Assembly: GCA_937894675.1 (NCBI GenBank)
Contig: CALCQO010000001.1
Span: forward strand, 1-64,000
Reading direction: 5' to 3'
Length of the DNA stretch: 64,000 bases
Source: an uncultured Clostridia bacterium
Lineage (GTDB): Bacteria; Bacillota; Clostridia; Christensenellales; Aristaeellaceae
Part shown: positions 17,846-26,035 of the stretch, one piece after another
Layout of the letters: each line of letters opens with the position of its first letter
Position numbering within the stretch: position 1 is the stretch's first letter
The notes under the pieces: model-generated
What the model saw: only the letters and a program-made list of their open reading frames with translations
The model's database searches: none
What the model was told of the DNA's origin: nothing
Translations under genes and position numbers: made by a program

Positions 17846-17910
17846 GAAGACGCCGCCAGACCATTCTCCGGATTATCAGCCGGACAATAAAGTGGGCGGC
17901 GTCTTCGTTT
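17846..17910 (+). terminator. Terminator of the first surface-protein gene
   Basis: Arms GAAGACGCCGCC (17846-17857) and GGCGGCGTCTTC (17895-17906) pair perfectly; the loop contains a second small hairpin (TCCGG/CCGGA). GTTTT follows. Confidence 0.7.
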
Positions 17911-17960
17911 TACTCGGCTTGTTTTCTTGTGTTCGGTATGATTTTTATATACTTGTTGAG

Positions 17961-18028
17961 GACATTACCATGATCGCGGTATTGCGGGGTTTCCTGCTTT
18001 AGCTGCTATGGACTTGGTAATGTCTTTT
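17961..18028 (+). terminator. Long-loop inverted repeat with T run in the adhesin leader region
   Basis: GACATTACCA (17961-17970) pairs with TGGTAATGTC (18015-18024), followed by TTTTCT. The 44-base loop contains GCGGTATTGCGGGGTTTCCTGC. It may be a second terminator or a regulated leader. The remainder of the spacer up to 18279 shows no gene. Confidence 0.4.
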
Positions 18029-18278
18029 CTATTCATCAAAAAATGAAGCATGATTCCTTGATTCGTCCATCCATTGCCCCCTTGGGGAAGGGAATCTTGA
18101 TAAGGACATTTCATCTTCCGCTCATCCGACGTTTATACCGCGTATGCGGATTTCCCAACGCTTTGATGTATAAAAATAGCCCGCTTTCATGGATTGCCCT
18201 TTCTGCTGCAACCATGGAATACCGACAAAAACTGATATATTGTATAGCAAAAACGCGCGCGTACCATGTGAATAGTTA

Positions 18279-18307
18279 TGTACAAGCAGCAGCCGCTGAC
18301 TTATAAT
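18279..18307 (+). promoter_or_regulatory. Promoter of the second surface-protein gene
   Basis: TGTACA (18279-18284), 17 bases, then a perfect TATAAT (18302-18307). The start codon is 27 bases downstream of the -10 box. Confidence 0.6.
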
Positions 18308-18333
18308 ACAGCTATCAACAAGCGAGGTATTGT

Positions 18334-20718
18334 ATGAGAGCATCCAGATGGTTCGCGATGGCCTTTTGTTTCATTTTTACCCTGTCGCTGGCTCTTTCCC
18401 TGCTGCCAGCGCCGGCGCTGGCCACGGATTTGCAGCCGCCGGAAATCGCCGTGGGCCAGCCCTCCGCGCAGGGTCTGGCGTTGATGGAGGCCGCGGCGGC
18501 TTTACCGGAAAACAGCCTGGCTGATCGGGTTCTCGCCCTGCATATTAAGGGGGCGGCGGGGCAAGCTATGGATTTTTCCATCGCCCTGCCCCAGGGGACA
18601 GATACCACCCATTCACTGTACGCGCTGACGGTAAAATCAGGGGAAACGGGCGCGCCTGTAGTCGGCGCTAAGGTGGCGAAATATCCTGTTTTTCTTCGTG
18701 ACGGGCGCATGCACATCAGTCTGACAAGCCTGAAGGATAACGGCAATGGCTGGGATGTCGCGGTGTATGCAAGCACCTTGCCAACCGTCAGCGTCACCGC
18801 GCAGAAGACCTGGGCGGGCGCCCAGCAGCCAATCTATCTGGAACTAAACCGCCATTTGGCGGGCGGTTATCCCACCTCTGTGCCCCAGACTGCCAGGGTA
18901 GCGATGCCCCAGGCAGACGGGGACCCCTGGCAGCATATCTGGCAGGGGCTGGAGCGCTACAGCAACGGCGATTCCGCCCATCCCTGGATCTACACCGTGA
19001 AGGAGTACCGGGATTATGTGGATACCAGCGGTACCCCCGACCCGGCGCAGCAGCAGCAAAACCTGCCGCCTTTCAACTACCAGCTGAACCGAACGCACAC
19101 GGTGGATGCCCAGGGGAATACCACCGCAATTTTGACCAATACCTACCTGGGGCCGCTGCCGCCCCCGACCGACGGCGACCGCGCCTTGAAACCCTGCCAG
19201 GTGGACTGGTTCGCGAAAACCACCTATGAACCCCATGTGGGAAACCACCATGTTACCAAGGTTTCCCCCAACATGCAGGCGGAACCTGGTTCCAACGCCT
19301 TCAATCAGCGCAATCCCCTCAGCCAGGGCACGCTGTCCATCGGTTCCTTCCGAGCAGGCAGCGAGGATATTACATACCGCTTTTTGCTGGGCACCACCCA
19401 GGATTTGCAGGACGGCGTGCTGACGGTGGATTTGAATCCCCTGATGGATGGCTTGGCAGGCACGGGTTTTACCCTCAGCTATCCCCCATGGGGGGATATG
19501 AATGCCTGGCCGCATGGCATTGGCCGGTTTGAAACGAAGGGCTCGTTTTTCGTCGCCTCCACAGAGGCAATGAATACCTATACCATGAACTATGTCACGG
19601 GCACCACGGGGCTGTACACCAATTACAAACTCATCATGCCAAGCCCTGACAACCTGATCATCGATGACAACAACGGCGCTTTGAACAACGGCACCTTTAC
19701 CATGAAAATCCCCTACATGGCGGCCAACACAGCCTATGTGTTCCAACTGGTGCTGCGGTTCATGCCGAATAAACCAGCCCATGAGCTGAGCGCCTTCATG
19801 GCCAGCGGCCACCGCTTTACCATCCAGGCGGATTTCAAAGCCGACTACCGCTGCGTAGTGGGGGAAAAGGTCTGGCAGGGGGGCGAACCACTGGCGGACA
19901 ATGTGCGGCTGCAGCTGTACCAGACAAACCCCGCCGCGCCTGGTACCCAGGTGCCCTACGGCAGCCCCGTAACGGTCAGCGCGGAAAGCATCCTGCTGCC
20001 CATGGGCCAGCAGCCTAATGTGACCCTGCCGCCCTGGACGGCGCTATGGACCCATCTGCCCATCAAGCCCCCCGGAGCGGGCAATGATCCCGCCCAGCGC
20101 TACCAATACACCGTAAGGGAAGTTGCCCAGCCGGCCGTCTTTTCCCTGGTAAGCACCCAGACCGAGGAAATCCAGAATCCAGACAGCCCCTTTGGCCCCC
20201 ATATCACCAAATTTACCCTCACCAACGGCGATCCGCTGCCGCCCGAGCCGGCCTTTCAGCCCATTTCCGTAACCCTGTCCGGGCAGAAACAGACAGTGAA
20301 CCACCCCATGAAGGCGGGGGAGTACCAGTTTGCCATCGCGGACAATCAGGGCAACACCCTCCAGACGGTATCCCACGACGGCTCCGGCGCCTTCTCCTTC
20401 GCGCCCAGGACGTTCAGCCGTACGGGTTCCTTCCTGTACACCATTTCCGAGGTGCCCGGCAGCAAACCAGGCATCACCTATGACGGCACCCGGTACACGG
20501 CGAAAATCATCGTCACCGCCCAGGGGGAAGCCCTGCATGCCCGGGTGGATCTGCTCAAGGACGGCACCCCCTACGAAGGGGACATCCGCTTTGTGAACAC
20601 GGCTGTCCTGCCCCCCACGGGGGACGGCTTCCCGGCCCAGTGGCTGGCAGTGCTGCTGCTGGCTGTGCTGGCCCTTGCCGGCGCGCTAAGGACGAAACAC
20701 CGCGGGGGATTAGCGTAA
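18334..20718 (+). CDS. Cna-B and Spy0128-domain cell-wall-anchored surface protein
   Basis: A 794-residue protein with a signal peptide ending near ALATD (about residue 31), a Cna-B module at about 145-275 (TVSVTAQKTWAGAQ), a middle region of unknown fold, another Cna-B module (VVGEKVWQGGEPLADNVRL) and a C-terminal Spy0128-like domain (ISVTLSGQKQTVNHPMKAGEY). The sorting motif LPPTG starts at 759 and is followed by a hydrophobic helix and basic tail. It shares its final domain type and anchor with the 986-residue protein upstream and the giant adhesin at 30.7-38.2 kb. It is likely a monomeric adhesin or pilus-like component; no sortase lies in the window. Confidence 0.88.
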   Translation: MRASRWFAMAFCFIFTLSLALSLLPAPALATDLQPPEIAVGQPSAQGLALMEAAAALPENSLADRVLALHIKGAAGQAMDFSIALPQGTDTTHSLYALTVKSGETGAPVVGAKVAKYPVFLRDGRMHISLTSLKDNGNGWDVAVYASTLPTVSVTAQKTWAGAQQPIYLELNRHLAGGYPTSVPQTARVAMPQADGDPWQHIWQGLERYSNGDSAHPWIYTVKEYRDYVDTSGTPDPAQQQQNLPPFNYQLNRTHTVDAQGNTTAILTNTYLGPLPPPTDGDRALKPCQVDWFAKTTYEPHVGNHHVTKVSPNMQAEPGSNAFNQRNPLSQGTLSIGSFRAGSEDITYRFLLGTTQDLQDGVLTVDLNPLMDGLAGTGFTLSYPPWGDMNAWPHGIGRFETKGSFFVASTEAMNTYTMNYVTGTTGLYTNYKLIMPSPDNLIIDDNNGALNNGTFTMKIPYMAANTAYVFQLVLRFMPNKPAHELSAFMASGHRFTIQADFKADYRCVVGEKVWQGGEPLADNVRLQLYQTNPAAPGTQVPYGSPVTVSAESILLPMGQQPNVTLPPWTALWTHLPIKPPGAGNDPAQRYQYTVREVAQPAVFSLVSTQTEEIQNPDSPFGPHITKFTLTNGDPLPPEPAFQPISVTLSGQKQTVNHPMKAGEYQFAIADNQGNTLQTVSHDGSGAFSFAPRTFSRTGSFLYTISEVPGSKPGITYDGTRYTAKIIVTAQGEALHARVDLLKDGTPYEGDIRFVNTAVLPPTGDGFPAQWLAVLLLAVLALAGALRTKHRGGLA

Positions 20719-20733
20719 CCAATATTTTTCTTG

Positions 20734-20759
20734 GCAGGGGAAAACGACCCCTGCTTTTC
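20734..20759 (+). terminator. Terminator of the second surface-protein gene
   Basis: GCAGGGG (20734-20740) and CCCCTGC (20748-20754) pair around a seven-base loop, followed by TTTTCT. Confidence 0.8.
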
Positions 20760-20887
20760 TATACCGTTTTTCGTTTTCGTTTGCCTCGTCAAGCGATGCC
20801 GTTTATCTTGGCCAACGCCAAATTAGAGACTATGAAAACCCCCTCATCCCCCGTATAATAGGGGCAGTTCGTTTGTAGGAGGACGGG

Positions 20888-22045
20888 ATGGTCAATCTGC
20901 TGCTGGCAATCATCTATCTGGCGTTTATCAGCCTGGGGCTGCCTGATTCCCTTTTAGGCTCCGCCTGGCCTACCATGTACCCCCAGTTCGGGGTGCCGGT
21001 GTCCTACGCGGGCATCGTTTCCATGATTATTTCCGGGGGCACCATTGTGTCCAGCCTGCAAAGCGACCGGATGACCCGCTGGCTGGGCACGGGCAAGGTG
21101 ACAGCCATCAGCGTGGGCATGACGGCCGCCGCGCTCCTTGGCTTTTCCCTTTCCCGCTCCTTCGGGATGCTGTGCCTGTGGGCCATTCCCTACGGGCTGG
21201 GGGCGGGCAGCGTGGACGCCTCCCTGAACAACTATGTCGCCCTGCACTACAAAAGCCGGCATATGAGCTGGCTGCACTGCATGTGGGGCGTGGGCGCCAC
21301 CCTGGGTCCGTCCATCATGGGCTTTGCCCTGACGGCGGGCAGCGGCTGGCATATGGGCTATCGGTATATCAGCTTTTTGCAGATTGGCTTAACCGCGGTG
21401 CTGGTGCTCAGCCTGCCCCTGTGGAAGGGAAGCAGACAAACAGGCGCCGCCCAAGTCCATGGCAAGGCCCTCTCCCTGCGGGAAATCATCGCCATCCCCG
21501 GGGCGAAGGAAGTCATGCTGACCTTCTTTAGCTACTGCGCCCTGGAGCAGACCAGCGGGCTATGGGCCAGCAGCTACCTGACGCTGCACAAGGGCATCCC
21601 GGCGGACACCGCCGCCGGCTACGCCAGCCTGTTCTATGTGGGCATCACCATCGGCCGGGCCCTCAGCGGCTTTCTCACCATGAAGTTTGACGATGTGCGC
21701 ATGGTGCGCATGGGGGCGGCGGTTGCCCTGGCGGGCGTTTTCATCATGCTGCTGCCGCTGGCAAACAGTTACACCCTGGCAGGGCTGGTGCTCATCGGCC
21801 TGGGCTGCGCCCCGGTGTATCCCTGCCTGATTCACTCCACCCCCGCCCACTTTGGCGCCGACCGTTCCCAGGCCATTATCGGCGTGCAGATGGCCAGCGC
21901 CTACGCGGGCACCAGCCTGATGCCCCCGGTGTTCGGCGTGCTGGCGGGCAGCATTACTGTGGCTTTGCTGCCCTGGTTTTTGCTGGCCGTTCTGCTGATG
22001 ATGATGTACACCCATCAGAAATTGGTGAGCATCAAGGCGGGGTAA
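20888..22045 (+). CDS. MFS transporter (sugar/FucP-YbjJ-like)
   Basis: A 385-residue membrane protein with about twelve hydrophobic segments and the opening LAFISLGLPDSLLGSAWPTM, typical of the FucP/YbjJ-like branch of the major facilitator superfamily. SDRMTRWLGTGKV, in the first cytoplasmic loop, resembles the MFS loop motif. TAGGAGGA precedes the ATG. A TATAAT lies at 20854-20859 with no convincing -35. It is a single gene bounded by terminators. The substrate is unknown; sugars or small metabolites are typical for this branch. Confidence 0.85.
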   Translation: MVNLLLAIIYLAFISLGLPDSLLGSAWPTMYPQFGVPVSYAGIVSMIISGGTIVSSLQSDRMTRWLGTGKVTAISVGMTAAALLGFSLSRSFGMLCLWAIPYGLGAGSVDASLNNYVALHYKSRHMSWLHCMWGVGATLGPSIMGFALTAGSGWHMGYRYISFLQIGLTAVLVLSLPLWKGSRQTGAAQVHGKALSLREIIAIPGAKEVMLTFFSYCALEQTSGLWASSYLTLHKGIPADTAAGYASLFYVGITIGRALSGFLTMKFDDVRMVRMGAAVALAGVFIMLLPLANSYTLAGLVLIGLGCAPVYPCLIHSTPAHFGADRSQAIIGVQMASAYAGTSLMPPVFGVLAGSITVALLPWFLLAVLLMMMYTHQKLVSIKAG

Positions 22046-22072
22046 GCCGGCTTGGGACAGCAAAAAACGCTT

Positions 22073-22105
22073 GATAAAAGCCGCCAGGGCATGGCGGCTT
22101 TTATC
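22073..22105. terminator. Bidirectional terminator
   Basis: GATAAAAGCCGCC (22073-22085) and GGCGGCTTTTATC (22093-22105) pair perfectly around a seven-base loop, with U-rich 3' ends on both strands. It serves the convergent MFS and dehydrogenase genes. Confidence 0.85.
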
Positions 22106-22120
22106 TATGATTGAAATCCC

Positions 22121-23155
22121 TTATCCGTGTTTAATCGCTACTTTCACCGCTTTGTTGGGGTCGCTGGCGGTTTCAAAGGCCTGGGGCAGCTCGTCCAGGC
22201 TGAAGGTATGGGTCACGATGTCCTTCAGGCGGCAGTCGGGGCTGTTGAGGGCTTCAATGGACTGCAGGATGTCCTCGGGCACATAGCCGCGGGAGCCCTT
22301 GAGGACCACTTCCTTGGCCAGCAGCCAGAACAGGCTCAGCTCGCTGGGCTTCATGTTGATGGCCACCTCCACAAAGGTGGAATTGGTCTTGGCGTTGTCC
22401 ATATACTCCTTCAGGATGTGGGGGGCGCCGGCGCAGTCCAGCACCGCGTCCGCGTTCCAGGTGGCCTCGGAGGCATTGCCCGTCAAGGTGCCCCAGGTAG
22501 CCTTCACGAAATCAGGCAGGCTCTTCTCCATGGAATTGAAGGGAATGGCGCCCAGCTTTTTGGCGAAGCCCAGTTTGAAATCGTTGATGTCCGATACGAT
22601 GATGTCGGTTACACCCTTGGAGCGCAGCGCGGCGACGGCGGCCAGGCCGATGGTGCCCGCGCCGTATACCAGCACCTTGTCGCCCTGTTTCACATTGGCC
22701 ATGTTGACGGCGTGCATGGAGACGCTCAGCGGCTCGGTCAGCATGGCTACCTCGTCCTTCAGGGTGTCGGGCAGGAGATAGACATTCTCGTTGAGCTTGG
22801 CGTTTTCCACAAACACATACTGGGAAAAGGCGCCGGTCATATCGGCGATCTCGGTGGTGTTCATGCCGCTTGTCTCGGTGGAACGCCGGGCGGTGGGGTT
22901 GATGGTCAGCCGCATGCCCTTGGTGATGCCCTCCACCTGCCCGCCTACCTCGTCCACGATGCCTACGAACTCGTGGCCGAACTCGTTGCCCGGGTAGATG
23001 CCCACCGCGTCACCGCCGTGGAGGTAGGCGCCGATGTCCGTGCCGCAGATGCCGGCGTAGGTCACCTGAATCAGCAGGTCCTTGGGGCCGATGGCGGGTT
23101 TGTCCCGCTGCTCCACACTTACCTGCTTAATGCCCTGATAGATTCCAGCTTTCAT
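22121..23155 (-). CDS. Medium-chain (zinc-type) alcohol/polyol dehydrogenase
   Basis: A 344-residue protein of the MDR superfamily, close to sorbitol or butanediol dehydrogenases. Visible are YAGICGTDIGAYLHG with the catalytic zinc cysteine, GHEFVGIVDEVGG, and the Rossmann motif VYGAGTIGLAAV. The usual four-cysteine structural zinc loop is absent: its place is taken by NPTARRSTETSGMNTT. The ATG at 23155 follows AAGGAGAATATCT; longer frames upstream lack such a site. It should oxidise a secondary alcohol or polyol with NAD(P). It is not in an operon, and its substrate is unknown. Confidence 0.88.
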   Translation of the reverse strand: MKAGIYQGIKQVSVEQRDKPAIGPKDLLIQVTYAGICGTDIGAYLHGGDAVGIYPGNEFGHEFVGIVDEVGGQVEGITKGMRLTINPTARRSTETSGMNTTEIADMTGAFSQYVFVENAKLNENVYLLPDTLKDEVAMLTEPLSVSMHAVNMANVKQGDKVLVYGAGTIGLAAVAALRSKGVTDIIVSDINDFKLGFAKKLGAIPFNSMEKSLPDFVKATWGTLTGNASEATWNADAVLDCAGAPHILKEYMDNAKTNSTFVEVAINMKPSELSLFWLLAKEVVLKGSRGYVPEDILQSIEALNSPDCRLKDIVTHTFSLDELPQAFETASDPNKAVKVAIKHG

Positions 23156-23384
23156 AGATATTCTCCTTTTCCTGGGGTCGAGTAGAATGGATAGAGACTG
23201 TATGCTTATAATATGCCCAGAATCTCCGGAATATGTCAAGGGACGGGAATTCAGGAATTATACGGAAAAAGGGCACGCCGAGTGTTTCTTATGATGTAAT
23301 AATATTGTATACTATCCCTGTCTATGCGGTTTTCGGATTTTTATGCCGCGTTTTGAATGGTAAGGAAAGAAGGGAGGGAGAGCC

Positions 23385-24056
23385 GTGAAGCGCCTGGGCA
23401 AAGCCCACCAGACCCACACCCTCTTGTGGTGGGCGACGGTGCTGGTGTCGGTGATGTTCGGCGGCTTTTTGCTGGCGGTCAGCCTGGGGGCTTTCCACGC
23501 CTATGATGTGGAGATGACCCATTTTTCCCCCGTCTTTTTCCTCTTCGTCATGCTGCTGACCATCGCCATGTCCTACCGCCGGGCCAGAAGAAACAGGGGA
23601 CAGCACTATGTGGGGCCCTTTTTGTGCTCCCTCCTCTTTGGGGTGATTACCCAGTTTTTGTTCTTTCTGGCTTCCCCCCTGATTGCCTGGGAGAGCGACC
23701 TGAGTTTCTGGGGGCTGATTAAGATGACGGCTTTCTTTGTCATCCCTTCCCTGGTGGCCTTTCTGATTATCCGCACCCTGGTGAATAAGCGGGAGATTGC
23801 CGAGGACAATTCCTGGTTCAACTGGCATTACTACCTGAACTGGGTGGGCCTGATGACCAATGCCCTCACCATCACGGTGTTCTTCCAGATGCTGTTCTCC
23901 GAAACCTTCGATCAATCGGTGCTGGGCATCCGCGGCACCATCTGGGCATTCTACAGCCTGGTGGCCCAGGCCATTGCCCGGGTGATCGAGCGGCGCCACA
24001 CCGCCAAGGTGGAACAGATGGCCCACGAGGCGGGAGAACACGGGCATAGCGCGTAG
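23385..24056 (+). CDS. Small integral membrane protein of unknown function
   Basis: A 223-residue protein with about six hydrophobic segments (for example LLWWATVLVSVMFGGFLLAV and MTAFFVIPSLVAFLIIRTLV) and a histidine-rich tail (RRHTAKVEQMAHEAGEHGHSA). I do not recognise the family. GAAGGGAGGGAGAGCC gives a strong ribosome site before the start. It stands alone between the divergent dehydrogenase and a bidirectional terminator. Confidence 0.7.
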   Translation: MKRLGKAHQTHTLLWWATVLVSVMFGGFLLAVSLGAFHAYDVEMTHFSPVFFLFVMLLTIAMSYRRARRNRGQHYVGPFLCSLLFGVITQFLFFLASPLIAWESDLSFWGLIKMTAFFVIPSLVAFLIIRTLVNKREIAEDNSWFNWHYYLNWVGLMTNALTITVFFQMLFSETFDQSVLGIRGTIWAFYSLVAQAIARVIERRHTAKVEQMAHEAGEHGHSA

Positions 24057-24073
24057 CCCCGCAAGGAACACAA

Positions 24074-24103
24074 AACGCTCAGGCAAGATGCCTGAGCGTT
24101 TTT
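24074..24103. terminator. Bidirectional terminator
   Basis: AACGCTCAGGC and GCCTGAGCGTT pair around AAGAT and have A/T runs on both sides. It lies between two convergent membrane-protein genes. Confidence 0.85.
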
Positions 24104-24133
24104 CTATTTTTGTCCTGCTGAAAAATCCTGGCG

Positions 24134-25741
24134 CTATTGAATGGCTTTCTTGAAAAGGCGTTGATACAGGGAGTAAAACCCAAGTACGCAGGCGAGAATA
24201 AAGATGGGCAGGGATGTGTACAGGTAGCGGGCCCGGGCTTCAAACAGCATGACATACATCACAAGGCCAATCAGCGTTAGCCGGATAACCATGGTTTGCT
24301 TGCTTTGCTGGATTGCGCCTCTCTTCCCTTGGAAGGAGAAGAGAAAGGTGCCCGCCTGGACGGTTAACCACAGCATCTGCGAGAAGGTTAGAAATAGATG
24401 GTAAAGGGAACCATCCGGTAGGAAATAGGATTTGAGCAGGGAAGCGAGGGGATTGTTCCTGCTGTAGGAATGGATAAAAAAGCTGCCTTCCTGAGTCCAG
24501 GCAAAGGAACCGTTGTTGAAGTTGACCAGCGCTTTTCTAAGGAGGAATAGAGGCGTGCCAAGGCGCCCATAGCTATTGAGCCTATCCTGTATCACCTGCA
24601 GGTTGGCGGCGTTCTGCTCGCTTTTTGTTGGGAAGGTTTTTGTGAATAGAACATCATCATGGAAATAGACGCCATCCGTCTGGGGGTTCAGCCCCATTTT
24701 CACAAAATGAAGGGGACCGATTTCTCTTTCTTTGTCCAGCGTAATCCCCAGCGCGGGAGAAAGCAGGGCGGCGTAGCCGATCTGCAGCACGACAATCGTG
24801 GCGAGGATGGTAGATGTGGAAATCAACACTTTTTTCCAGTTGGTGCTTCTACTGAACAGGGAAATGACTTCAACCAGGATGATGGCGATAAAGGGGATGG
24901 CGGAAGTGGGCTTAATCCTGAAGCCAATGTAAAAGCAGACGGCGATGAGCGGCCAGCGCAGCATTTCTTTTCGAAAGAGCCTGATATACAGATAGAAGAG
25001 TAAAATTGGGAAAAGAATGCCCGTTGTATCCGAATAGGGAATCAGGAACCAGGGGGACAAGCCCACCACCAGCGCGTAGACCCACCACGCTGCCCAGCTG
25101 AGCACGCGGTTTCCCGTCAGCAGATGGACGCTGCGGAAAAGCAGCAGGGAGGTGACGCATGAAATGCTGCTGTTCAAAGCAATCAGCAGCAGCAGAAAGA
25201 CATAGTAATCAGCGCTTTGCAGCACACCCAGACACAGGGACATGACCTGGGTGAACACCCAGGTCAATAGGAGGTTGTTGGGGTACATCGAGAAATAATC
25301 GTTGAAATTCGGCTGCTGATTGGTTGCCTTCATGTAGGCAAAATCCTGGAGGGCACCGGCATCCCAGCCGGTACGGAACATGATGCACAAGGCGATGATC
25401 ATTTGTATGCCAAACAGCAAACTTACAGCGATGAACAAGGACCATCGGTCGAGATGCTTCCAGGGGGATAATTTCCGGCGATTGGTGAGGAAAAGGGAAA
25501 TCTTATGTAAAACAAAACAAAAAGCGGCTGCAAAAACCAAGCCCAGGATGAGCAGCCAGAAGTTTGGCAAATCAAAGTTTACCTTCAGGTAATGCCATTT
25601 GGAACTAAAGATCAACAGCAAAGCCAGGATGACGCCGAACACAGCGAAAAAGAGGATCTGGACAGCTTTGTCCGCAAACCGGGCAGGGCCTGGCATGGTT
25701 TCTTTCCGGGGGTTTGATTCTACCAAGGTATTGTTCTCCAT
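24134..25741 (-). CDS. GT-C-like integral membrane protein (possible polyprenyl-linked glycosyltransferase)
   Basis: A 535-residue protein with ten or more hydrophobic segments. The loop after the second group of helices carries FRTGWDAGALQDFAY, a GxDxG-like acidic loop of the kind seen in GT-C glycosyltransferases and in the family of conserved Gram-positive integral membrane proteins of about this length. These use lipid-linked sugar donors outside the membrane. The start at 25741 has a poor ribosome site; an ATG at 25696 has GGAAAG six bases upstream and may be the true start. A role in surface polysaccharide or teichoic acid glycosylation is an inference. Confidence 0.72.
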   Translation of the reverse strand: MENNTLVESNPRKETMPGPARFADKAVQILFFAVFGVILALLLIFSSKWHYLKVNFDLPNFWLLILGLVFAAAFCFVLHKISLFLTNRRKLSPWKHLDRWSLFIAVSLLFGIQMIIALCIMFRTGWDAGALQDFAYMKATNQQPNFNDYFSMYPNNLLLTWVFTQVMSLCLGVLQSADYYVFLLLLIALNSSISCVTSLLLFRSVHLLTGNRVLSWAAWWVYALVVGLSPWFLIPYSDTTGILFPILLFYLYIRLFRKEMLRWPLIAVCFYIGFRIKPTSAIPFIAIILVEVISLFSRSTNWKKVLISTSTILATIVVLQIGYAALLSPALGITLDKEREIGPLHFVKMGLNPQTDGVYFHDDVLFTKTFPTKSEQNAANLQVIQDRLNSYGRLGTPLFLLRKALVNFNNGSFAWTQEGSFFIHSYSRNNPLASLLKSYFLPDGSLYHLFLTFSQMLWLTVQAGTFLFSFQGKRGAIQQSKQTMVIRLTLIGLVMYVMLFEARARYLYTSLPIFILACVLGFYSLYQRLFKKAIQ

Positions 25742-25945
25742 TCTTTACTGCGTCATGTAATGTAAAAAGTTTACCGTGCCCGCGACGCGCAGAAGCGGGA
25801 CGGATTCATTTGATTCTCCGCAAAGCATTATAGGGAAACCCGATGCCTCTGTCAAAGGGGATGGCAGAGGCCATGGTGTTTGGAATGCTTGTGTCCTCAA
25901 TCATGCTACGAACACGTTTGGCAAGCGCCTGCCGGGCGAAGAAAT

Positions 25946-25977
25946 GCCCGGGAGAACCAATGATCACTCTCCCGGGC
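25946..25977 (-). terminator. typA: Terminator of typA
   Basis: GCCCGGGAGA (25946-25955) and TCTCCCGGGC (25968-25977) are perfect arms. On the minus strand ATTTCTTC follows. The remaining 25742-26035 spacer shows no gene. Confidence 0.7.
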
Positions 25978-26035
25978 TGTCTTATGTCATGCTTCCAGAG
26001 TAAACATCATATCCAATGCCTTGGCAAACCAGCAC

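Noticed and set aside
20854..20859. Promoter of the MFS gene
   Set aside because: A TATAAT is present but no acceptable -35 box lies at 16-18 bases, so it was mentioned but not listed.
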